Shown: positions 1 to 4,343 of the stretch, one piece after another | Layout: each line of letters starts with the position of its first letter | How positions within the stretch are numbered: position 1 is the stretch's first letter | Origin: an uncultured Eubacteriales bacterium | GTDB lineage: Bacteria > Bacillota > Clostridia > Oscillospirales > CAG-272 | Assembly: GCA_900550625.1 (NCBI GenBank) | Contig: URSW01000037.1 | Location: 1 to 10,469 of the forward strand | Direction of reading: 5' to 3' | DNA: 10,469 nucleotides | Notes under the pieces: generated by a model | Told to the model about the DNA's origin: nothing | The model's database searches: none | The model's input: only the letters and a program-made list of their open reading frames with translations | Program-made: the position numbers and the translations under genes

Positions 1-53
1 CGAATCCCTATAGCCAAAAGAAAAGAGCACCCAAGAGGTGCTCTTTTCTTTTG
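1..53 (+). repeat. Repeat end plus stem-loop (second copy at 1284-1336)
   Basis: The first 15 bases match the right-hand end of the T-arm-like repeat seen again at 1284-1298. They run into a perfect 16-bp stem (16-31 with 37-52) around the 5-base loop CAAGA. A-rich left and U-rich right arms make it terminator-like in either direction. The copy at 1284-1336 is identical except that its loop reads TCTTG, the reverse complement. The preceding TTCGAAT-like end lies only 8 bases before a CCA, too close for a complete tRNA 3' end, so this is a repeat end and not a tRNA. The window cuts the repeat at its left side. Confidence 0.75.
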
Positions 54-150
54 TGATGTGTGTTCGATTTAGATGCAAAACCGTGTGTATACAATTTAGA
101 TGCACATCGATTTTGCAGAGGGTACACTAACCCCTTGGCGATTATGGGAG
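54..150. other. A+T-rich intergenic DNA with short interleaved repeats
   Basis: No gene is supported here. TTTAGATGCA occurs twice in direct orientation (68-77 and 96-105). GATGTG (55-60) can pair with CACATC (103-108), and TGCAAAA (74-80) with TTTTGCA (111-117). The two pairings interleave, which is a pseudoknot-like order. A 38-codon ORF (100-216) has no ribosome site and overlaps the terminator and the end of the RDD gene, so it is not called. Confidence 0.3.
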
Positions 151-182
151 TTAAAAGTATCCGCGACCTACCGGACTTTTAA
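151..182 (-). terminator. Likely terminator of the RDD gene
   Basis: TTAAAAGT(at)CCG at 151-163 pairs with CGGACTTTTAA at 172-182, giving 8 + 3 bp with a two-base bulge and an 8-base loop. On the minus strand the stem ends in CTTTTAA, a short U-run. It lies about 20 bases beyond the stop codon of the RDD gene, where a terminator is expected. The U-run is short and the stem is bulged, so termination strength is uncertain. Confidence 0.5.
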
Positions 183-202
183 AGCCATGCTTGCAAACGA
201 AT

Positions 203-622
203 CTATGTATTCTTAATGTTTCTCACTACCTGCGTTTTAGCGATAGAATCACCCAATCGTTTACCTTTATTAACTAAAACGACAATTCCTTCAATCTGCA
301 CGATCACGTATGTAACGTTTCTCAAAATCAAACGGCCGAAAGATGCTTTTCCCCCTGTTTCGGAATCTTGAATCATCAAACCGCAGATCAGTTTGCCCAA
401 ACTCCTTCTTCCAAATAAGCAATCTTTGAATAAGCAGTAAAGGGGCAACCATATAAGTCCCAATAGGAATCCCGCAGAAGTAAGCATCTTGATGCTCGGA
501 TAAAGCAGATATTCAGGATTGCTCCAGGGGCAATAGAACATAAGTGCCACAGCAACACCGAACATAATATTCCAGTCAATTACAAATGCGAAAAATCTTC
601 GAATGAGGAGCTTAAAGTCCAT
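203..622 (-). CDS. RDD-family small integral membrane protein
   Basis: This encodes a 139-residue membrane protein of the RDD family, a group of small proteins of mostly unknown function; some are proposed to be transporters. The N-terminus RRFFAFVIDW carries the Arg/Asp pattern that names the family. Hydrophobic segments follow at roughly residues 10-32 and 45-65. The sequence GRRSLGKLICGLMI then matches the usual G-x-x-LGK-x-x-x-GL motif, followed by a F-G-R-x-x-x-RN segment near residue 100. I chose the ATG at 622 because AAAGGAG sits just before it and a strong promoter lies upstream. The frame stays open to 949, but that extension has no ribosome site and reads through the promoter. The gene is A+T-rich compared with sigG and spoIVB and stands alone between repeats, which suggests later acquisition. 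No specific substrate can be inferred. Confidence 0.8.
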   Translation of the reverse strand: MDFKLLIRRFFAFVIDWNIMFGVAVALMFYCPWSNPEYLLYPSIKMLTSAGFLLGLIWLPLYCLFKDCLFGRRSLGKLICGLMIQDSETGGKASFGRLILRNVTYVIVQIEGIVVLVNKGKRLGDSIAKTQVVRNIKNT

Positions 623-653
623 ATTTTTATCTCCTTTCATTTGAATACACTTT

Positions 654-682
654 ATTATACCACACTTTGGTAGACATTTCAA
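654..682 (-). promoter_or_regulatory. Sigma-A-type promoter of the RDD gene
   Basis: On the minus strand, TTGAAA (682-677) is followed by a 17-base spacer and a perfect TATAAT (659-654). The -10 element lies about 30 bases upstream of the chosen ATG, with AAAGGAG between them. This supports the short start for the RDD gene. Confidence 0.8.
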
Positions 683-693
683 GCGTTTTACAA

Positions 694-850
694 GTTCAAA
701 TCTGTCCATAAGACCGTTGCATCTATGGGTTTGTAAAAAATTTTGAATGGGAAGGATTTTTGAAAGGCTTCGGAAAGTGTGTGGCGGTTCGAATCTGTCT
801 ACAGACCCGAAAAGATGCGCAAAGCGCGGAAATGCATCTACAAAATTTCG
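694..850. repeat. Degenerate tandem duplication upstream of the RDD gene
   Basis: GTTCAAATCTGTC (694-706) recurs as GTTCGAATCTGTC (787-799). Each is followed by an AGACC-like stretch, then TGCATCTA (718-725 and 833-840), then an AAAATTT(T/C)GAA-like stretch. The spacing is about 93 to 115 bases, so the copies have diverged by small insertions. The second copy contains the hairpin GCGC-AAA-GCGC near 818-828. No function is evident. The duplication explains why both strands show long open but unsupported frames here. Confidence 0.5.
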
Positions 851-874
851 AAAAACTTCAGAGTCAGAAAATAG

Positions 875-900
875 CCCCAATCCGCTTTGACGGATTGGGG
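875..900. other. Perfect 10-bp hairpin
   Basis: CCCCAATCCG (875-884) and CGGATTGGGG (891-900) form a perfect 10-bp stem with a 6-base loop. Neither side has a strong U-run; on the minus strand the sequence after it is CTATTTTC. It could be a weak terminator or a structural element of the repeat-rich region. There is no adjacent gene to assign it to. Confidence 0.4.
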
Positions 901-932
901 CAGGAGAAATCTCTCGAAATCTCCGTTTTTCG

Positions 933-962
933 GCACTTGGACTTGCCAAAGTGCTGTTTTCT
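933..962 (+). terminator. Terminator-like hairpin, no gene assigned
   Basis: GCACTTGG (933-940) pairs with CCAAAGTGC (946-954) with one bulged base, followed on the plus strand by TGTTTTCTT. The shape is that of a Rho-independent terminator reading rightward, but no convincing plus-strand gene precedes it. It may be the tail of a decayed transcription unit. The rest of 901-1063 holds nothing I can identify. Confidence 0.3.
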
Positions 963-1063
963 TCGTGCCTGCATCAAAATCAGACACTCAACATGGTACG
1001 AGTTTCATAACTGATTTCACCGTCGTGTGAGAAGCAAAAAAACAGCAGTGACGACACCCGAAA

Positions 1064-1157
1064 TCGGGATTCGAATTCTCGCGTCTCGACGACGTCAGGT
1101 CACCTCGGCTCTGACGTGCCGCAGGCGCCTCATTCACTGCCGAGCCCGTTCGAATCC
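1064..1157. repeat. T-arm-ended structured repeat, copy A (94 bp)
   Basis: The copy starts TCGGGATTCGAA and ends GTTCGAATCC, so its ends are inverted repeats of GGATTCGAA. That sequence is also the generic tRNA T-arm string. It aligns along its whole length with copy B at 1177-1290, apart from a 20-base insertion in B and a few substitutions. The central hairpin is imperfect here (GACGTGCC / GGCGCCTC, one mismatch and one G-U type pair). The core does not fold as a tRNA because the bases flanking the T-loop-like ends are not complementary. Confidence 0.75.
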
Positions 1158-1176
1158 ATTATCTCAAAAAAAATAA

Positions 1177-1290
1177 TCGGGATTCGAATTCTCGCGTCTC
1201 GACGACGCTCGGTCAGTCTCGACGACGTCAGGTCACCTCGGCTCTGACCTGCCACCGGCAGGTCATTCACTACCGAGCCCGTTCGAATCC
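1177..1290. repeat. T-arm-ended structured repeat, copy B (114 bp)
   Basis: This tandem partner of copy A lies 19 bases after it. The 20-base size difference is an internal duplication: the 12-mer GTCTCGACGACG occurs at 1196-1207 and again at 1216-1227. The core holds a perfect 8-bp hairpin, GACCTGCC-ACC-GGCAGGTC (about 1245-1263), inside an outer CTCGG/CCGAG pairing. AGGTCA can alternatively pair with either of two TGACCT-type partners. Its right end, GTTCGAATCC, runs straight into CTATAGCC and the tRNA-Gln terminator stem. Confidence 0.75.
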
Positions 1291-1294
1291 CTAT

Positions 1295-1339
1295 AGCCAA
1301 AAGAAAAGAGCACCTCTTGGGTGCTCTTTTCTTTTGGCT
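1295..1339 (-). terminator. tRNA-Gln terminator, a 20-bp perfect palindrome
   Basis: AGCCAAAAGAAAAGAGCACC (1295-1314) pairs perfectly with 1320-1339 around a 5-base loop. On the minus strand the hairpin begins inside the encoded CCA of tRNA-Gln and ends in a CUUUUCUUUU-type run, as in an intrinsic terminator. The symmetry continues beyond the stem: GTTCGAATCCCTAT on the left (1281-1294) mirrors 1345-1358 inside the tRNA T-arm. Only the five tRNA bases at 1340-1344 lack a counterpart. Confidence 0.8.
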
Positions 1340-1408
1340 GCGGAATAGGGATTCGAACCCCAACAAACAGAGTCAGAGTCTGCCGTGCTACCGTTACACA
1401 ATTCCGCA
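1335..1408 (-). tRNA. tRNA-Gln, anticodon CUG
   Basis: The minus strand folds as a complete 74-base tRNA with an encoded CCA. The acceptor stem is TGCGGAA/TTCCGCA with discriminator G and the weak U1-A72 pair usual for tRNA-Gln. The D-arm is GTGT-AACGGTA-GCAC. The anticodon arm is GCAGA-CTCTGAC-TCTGT, and the T-arm is TGGGG-TTCGAAT-CCCTA. Loop bases 34-36 read CUG, which decodes CAG. The gene has its own consensus promoter and a terminator starting at its 3' end, so it appears to be a single-gene unit. Confidence 0.95.
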
Positions 1409-1427
1409 ATGCCTCAGAACGTATGAT

Positions 1428-1456
1428 ATTATATCAGATACTTTTCTTTTTGTCAA
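1428..1456 (-). promoter_or_regulatory. Consensus promoter of tRNA-Gln
   Basis: On the minus strand a perfect TTGACA (1456-1451), a 17-base spacer and a perfect TATAAT (1433-1428) lie about 20 bases upstream of the tRNA 5' end. This is a full match to the sigma-A consensus, as expected for a stable-RNA gene. Confidence 0.9.
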
Positions 1457-1509
1457 TCCTTTTTTATGATTTCGTGAAAAAATTCACTTCGGCGCTGCTC
1501 TTGAGAAAC

Positions 1510-1608
1510 GCAGACGCATATCCGTCTGCCGTCGGATTGTGCTTTTCGTACGCCTTGAGAGCCTTGCTGCGGCTTCGCGCGTGAAGGACGTGCGCGTTCT
1601 GCGCACGT
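1510..1608 (-). other. Hairpins downstream of sigG
   Basis: ACGTGCGC (1588-1595) pairs with GCGCACGT (1601-1608), 8 bp, just beyond the sigG stop codon. GCAGACG (1510-1516) pairs with CGTCTGC (1523-1529), 7 bp. Neither is followed on the minus strand by a clear U-tract, so a classical terminator for sigG cannot be named. The hairpins may still end or stabilise the transcript. Confidence 0.35.
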
Positions 1609-1615
1609 GCTGCGT

Positions 1616-2389
1616 TTACATTCCGCGCCGCAGCCGTTCGATCGCGCCTTTTTCAAGGCGCGACACCTGAGCTTGCGAAATTCCGATCTCGTCGGCGATC
1701 TCCATCTGCGTTTTTCCTTTGTAGAATCTCATTTTCACTATTTTGAGCTCCCTCTCCGAGAGGTGCTTCATCGCCTCCTTGAGAGCGATATCCTCGAGCC
1801 ATATTTCGTCGCTCGAGCCCGTGTCGCGTATCTGATCCATAACATAGATACTGTCGCCACCGTCGCCGTAAACAGGTTCGTAAAGCGACATCGGCTGCGC
1901 TACCGATTCTATCGCGTTGAGTACGGCATCACAGCTTTCGCCGAGCGCGGCGGCAATCTGCTCGACCGTCGGCTCCGTTGACATTGAGAACGAAAGCTGT
2001 TCGCGCACCTGAAGCGCACGGTATGCAAGATCGCGCACGCTCCGGCTTACGCGGATAGTGCCGGAATCTCTGAGATAACGCCGCACCTCTCCTATTATCA
2101 TCGGAACGGCATAGGTGGAAAATTTCACGTCAAGCTCAAGGTTGAAATTGTCTATCGCCTTTATCAGACCGATACAGCCGACCTGAAACAGATCGTCCAT
2201 GTTTTCGTGCCTGTTCGAAAAGCGCTGGATCACACTGAGCACGAGACGGAGATTGCCGTCGATCAGCTCACGGCGCGCGCCCTCGTCCCCGTCCTTTGAA
2301 CGCCTGAGAAGTTCCGCCTTCTTCGCCGAGGAAAGGACCGGAAGATGAGAAGTGTTTATCCCGCATATTTCCACTTTGTTATAATACAT
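1616..2389 (-). CDS. sigG: RNA polymerase sigma factor SigG (late forespore)
   Basis: Sigma-G directs late gene expression in the forespore after engulfment. The 257-residue protein is almost the length of the Bacillus subtilis protein (260). It keeps the signature N-terminus NKVEICGINTS. Region 2 (about 45-107) contains DDLFQVGCIGLIKAIDNF and KFSTYAVPMIIGE. Region 3 is near 112-150. Region 4 (about 196-255) has the helix-turn-helix KTQMEIADEIGISQAQVSRL. I start at the ATG at 2389, giving MYYNKVEICG with GAGG just upstream. A longer reading frame to 2461 adds 24 residues absent from the family. The gene lies downstream of spoIVB in the same direction with 226 bases between, and a sigma-F-like promoter candidate sits in that gap. 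The distinction from sigma-F rests on the N-terminus and on overall resemblance to SigG. Confidence 0.95.
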   Translation of the reverse strand: MYYNKVEICGINTSHLPVLSSAKKAELLRRSKDGDEGARRELIDGNLRLVLSVIQRFSNRHENMDDLFQVGCIGLIKAIDNFNLELDVKFSTYAVPMIIGEVRRYLRDSGTIRVSRSVRDLAYRALQVREQLSFSMSTEPTVEQIAAALGESCDAVLNAIESVAQPMSLYEPVYGDGGDSIYVMDQIRDTGSSDEIWLEDIALKEAMKHLSERELKIVKMRFYKGKTQMEIADEIGISQAQVSRLEKGAIERLRRGM

Positions 2390-2485
2390 TTTAAAACCTC
2401 GCCGAGAGAAAATATATCCGATGCCGAAGTGGCACGGACGGGGAAGAGGCGTAAATTTCACTTTGCTTTACACGGTGTGTATATG

Positions 2486-2514
2486 ATTATTTCCCCGAAA
2501 GCGGAAAATAACGC
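2486..2514 (-). promoter_or_regulatory. Candidate sigma-F-type promoter of sigG
   Basis: On the minus strand GGAAATAAT (2494-2486) fits the sigma-F -10 pattern GGnnAnAnT. GCGTT (2514-2510) lies 15 bases upstream and matches a GYATA-type -35 only partly. B. subtilis sigG is known to be transcribed by sigma-F and then by sigma-G, so a promoter of this type is expected here. The weak -35 keeps the confidence low. Confidence 0.4.
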
Positions 2515-2615
2515 ACAAAAAATCGCATCGGAACAAATTGGCAGAGAAAAGCGGAAGCTCCGATCCCGCCGAAGTTCCCGCTCTCCGCGCCCGAAAAGGA
2601 TGCTGCGGCTGCACG

Positions 2616-3761
2616 TTATTTTATCGCATCGAGCATGTTCTCGATGAAGATACCGTATCCGCGCGTCGGATCCGATATAAGAACATGCGTTACGGCGCCG
2701 ACAAGCTTTCCGTCCTGGATGATCGGGCTGCCGCTCATCCCCTGAACAATACCGCCGGTGAGTTCAAGGAGCTTTTCGTCGGTCACCGTTACCGTGAAAT
2801 TCTTCGATGAGGAATCCTTTGATCCGATATTCGATATGGAAACCGAATATTCCTCCGTCGTATTTCCGAGGGTGCAATATATGACTGCATCTCCGTCGTG
2901 GATTTCGCTCCTTTTTCCGACGGCAATTCGCTCTTTTTTCGCGAGCGCGTCGGGAAGGGAAGAATACACTCCGAATATGCCGTTTTCGGTGTTGGCGATC
3001 ACGCTTCCTCGCTTGCCCGAAACGAAAATTCCGTGCAGCTCTCCGGGATCGCCGCTCACTCCTCGCTCAACCGAGTTGATCTCAACGTCGGATACGCTGC
3101 CTCGCAGAAGAGGCACAAGCTCGCCGGAGGAGATGTCGCATATTCCGTGACCGAGCCCTCCGAAGGCGAGTGTCTCGGGAACCACAAAGGTCACCGTGCC
3201 GATTCCCGCAGTGCTGTCGCGTACCCACATCCCGGTACGGTATTTCCCGTCCGCACCGGAGAGAGTCGGCGTGATCCTGCATTTCATTTCGGATTCGCCG
3301 CGGCGAAATTCTATCTCCATCGCTTTTCCGCCGGAGCTCTCGACGAAGGAAACGAAATCTTCGGCGTTCGATGCGCTTTTTCCGTTTACCTTTGTGATTA
3401 TGTCGTGTATTTTCATTCCGGCATCAAGCGCCGGAGATGCGGGACCTTTTGCCTCCTCAATATTTCCGAAGCCGACGACGATAAGCCCGTCGGCATAAAG
3501 CTTTACGCCGAACGGTATCCCGCCGGGGATGACCGTGATGTCTTTTGTGCCGTCCGGCAGGGCGCTTTTTTTCGACGATACGAAGAGAGCGGAAACGTCC
3601 TCGGAGAAAGCGGATACCGCATCCTGCGCCGCGGAAAAAGCTTTTGTCGAGAGTCCGGAGGCATCTTCGGCGGCAATTCCGGGAATATATTTGAGAGACG
3701 GCAGCGAAAACGCCGCCGCCAGAGTGAATATATAAAGAAGGGTTTTTTTGATGATTTTCAT
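2616..3761 (-). CDS. spoIVB: SpoIVB sporulation signalling serine protease (PDZ + S55)
   Basis: SpoIVB is made in the forespore, crosses into the space between the two membranes, and cleaves SpoIVFA to start pro-sigma-K processing in the mother cell. The 381-residue protein has an N-terminal hydrophobic segment (about 6-20) after Lys residues, fitting an anchor or signal sequence. A PDZ domain follows at roughly 85-165, including PALDAGMKIHDIITKVNG. The S55 peptidase domain runs from GMWVRDSTAGIGTVTF (about 177) to the end. The catalytic set seen by family comparison is His205 in GLGHGI and Ser343 in GIVQGMSGSPII. Asp328 lies 15 residues before that Ser, matching the spacing of Asp363 and Ser378 in B. 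subtilis. The ATG at 3761 has AAAGG upstream. In many clostridia spoIVB lies beside spo0A; here its downstream neighbour is sigG. Confidence 0.95.
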   Translation of the reverse strand: MKIIKKTLLYIFTLAAAFSLPSLKYIPGIAAEDASGLSTKAFSAAQDAVSAFSEDVSALFVSSKKSALPDGTKDITVIPGGIPFGVKLYADGLIVVGFGNIEEAKGPASPALDAGMKIHDIITKVNGKSASNAEDFVSFVESSGGKAMEIEFRRGESEMKCRITPTLSGADGKYRTGMWVRDSTAGIGTVTFVVPETLAFGGLGHGICDISSGELVPLLRGSVSDVEINSVERGVSGDPGELHGIFVSGKRGSVIANTENGIFGVYSSLPDALAKKERIAVGKRSEIHDGDAVIYCTLGNTTEEYSVSISNIGSKDSSSKNFTVTVTDEKLLELTGGIVQGMSGSPIIQDGKLVGAVTHVLISDPTRGYGIFIENMLDAIK

Positions 3762-3793
3762 AAGAGAAGCCTTTCATACGGATAATTTACGGG

Positions 3794-3846
3794 GTGAAAT
3801 ACTGCGTTTTCACTCTTTAATTTGCCGTGTGTCGGGCTTTATTATG
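3794..3846 (-). promoter_or_regulatory. Candidate control region of spoIVB
   Basis: On the minus strand CATAATA (3846-3840), a perfect sigma-G -10 (CATAMTA), lies about 80 bases upstream of the spoIVB start. A CATAA-like -35 is present, but the spacer is too long to be convincing. Downstream of it is a 6-bp dyad, GTGAAA-N8-TTTCAC (3794-3813), that could bind a regulator. spoIVB is known to be sigma-G-dependent, so the -10 match is plausible but unproven. Confidence 0.3.
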
Positions 3847-4098
3847 ACAAGTAATTTTGCAACCTTTATGAAAAAAACGGCAGAGTGCGTTTTGCGGATG
3901 TTCTTGACGGAGAATTGCCGGGTGATACAATCACTTACATTCCGCCTTCAAATTTCATATGTAATCAAGGCGAGAGCAAAACAAAAAGACTCGCACATAC
4001 GTCGAAACGGAAACACAAATTGACGAACGGTTTGGTTCGCTTTCAATGTTCCGTGCCGATGTATGTACGAGTCTTAAAACTCAAAAAGGTAACTGCTT
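3847..4098. other. Intergenic region with no supported gene
   Basis: This stretch is A+T-rich. It has a GTG-started open frame (3885-4223) and an ATG-started one (3748-4023), both without ribosome sites and with no recognisable domain. It separates the sporulation genes from the Cys-rich small ORF. I see no RNA gene, repeat or insertion sequence. It may be remnant DNA from the event that brought in the sigma-factor gene. Confidence 0.4.
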
Positions 4099-4236
4099 AT
4101 GAGAAGCAGATGCTGTGTGCGGTGCTGTCTTTCAAGCGACAGGGTGACAGTAGCAACTGTCGCGGCACTCGGTATTCGGTTTTTATCCAACCTCGGTCGG
4201 CAGTCTTATTATTCCATGCATAGGAAACTTTTGTAA
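4099..4236 (+). CDS. Possible small Cys-rich protein (45 residues)
   Basis: An ATG at 4099 is preceded at good spacing by AAAAAGG (4083-4089). It opens a 45-residue frame beginning MRSRCCVRCCLSS, with four Cys in six residues, followed by a neutral to basic stretch ending MHRKLL. I do not recognise a family. The DNA also contains alternating CTGTC (4126, 4157) and GACAG (4138, 4146) segments that could form competing hairpins, including the 7-bp pair GCGACAG/CTGTCGC (4136-4142 with 4157-4163). It could therefore be a leader-like or structured RNA rather than a protein gene. No plus-strand gene follows that it could regulate, because the next gene is convergent. Reading frame +3 is also open across it, so coding status is doubtful. 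Confidence 0.3.
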   Translation: MRSRCCVRCCLSSDRVTVATVAALGIRFLSNLGRQSYYSMHRKLL

Positions 4237-4261
4237 AATCGGGCGCATAAAGTATATGGAT

Positions 4262-4281
4262 AACGGAAATACTGTTCCGTT
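4262..4281. other. Perfect 7-bp hairpin after the small ORF
   Basis: AACGGAA (4262-4268) pairs with TTCCGTT (4275-4281) around a 6-base loop. It lies 25 bases after the stop of the Cys-rich ORF. The U content after it is low, so it is at best a weak terminator. Confidence 0.3.
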
Positions 4282-4300
4282 TCGGCGTAAGCAAAGACAT

Positions 4301-4333
4301 CGCCGAGAGCAGCTGTAATGCTTGCTCTCGGCG
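4301..4333 (-). terminator. Likely terminator of the ECF sigma gene
   Basis: CGCCGAGAGCA (4301-4311) pairs perfectly with TGCTCTCGGCG (4323-4333), 11 bp, and can extend by two pairs past a bulge. It lies 10 bases beyond the stop codon of the ECF sigma gene. The sequence after it on the minus strand, ATGTCTTTGCTT, is only moderately U-rich. The stem could also stop convergent transcription coming from the left. Confidence 0.55.
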
Positions 4334-4343
4334 GTAGTTCAAT

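Noticed and set aside
1..15. 3' end of a second tRNA entering the window
   Set aside because: Only 8 bases separate the T-loop-like string from CCA, whereas 13 are needed. It matches the repeat end at 1284-1298 instead.
623..949. N-terminal extension of the RDD gene in an open frame
   Set aside because: It would read through a consensus promoter and a good ribosome site that both fit the ATG at 622. The extra residues have no family match and lie in duplicated intergenic DNA.
760..1014. 84-residue plus-strand ORF
   Set aside because: It starts with TTG, overlaps hairpins and the degenerate duplication, and shows no domain. Open frames on both strands here follow from the repeat structure.
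1064..1290. CRISPR array or decayed tandem tRNA genes
   Set aside because: There are only two units with a 19-base spacer and no further repeats. The T-loop-like ends lack flanking complementarity, and no anticodon or D-arm is present.
1130..1366. 78-residue minus-strand ORF ending near the repeats
   Set aside because: It is a translation of the tRNA-Gln 3' end, its terminator and copy B of the repeat, so it is not a protein gene.
3885..4223. 112-residue plus-strand ORF upstream of the ECF gene
   Set aside because: It has a GTG start without a ribosome site, no recognisable domain, and another open frame overlaps it. The only ribosome site in the area fits the 45-codon ORF at 4099.
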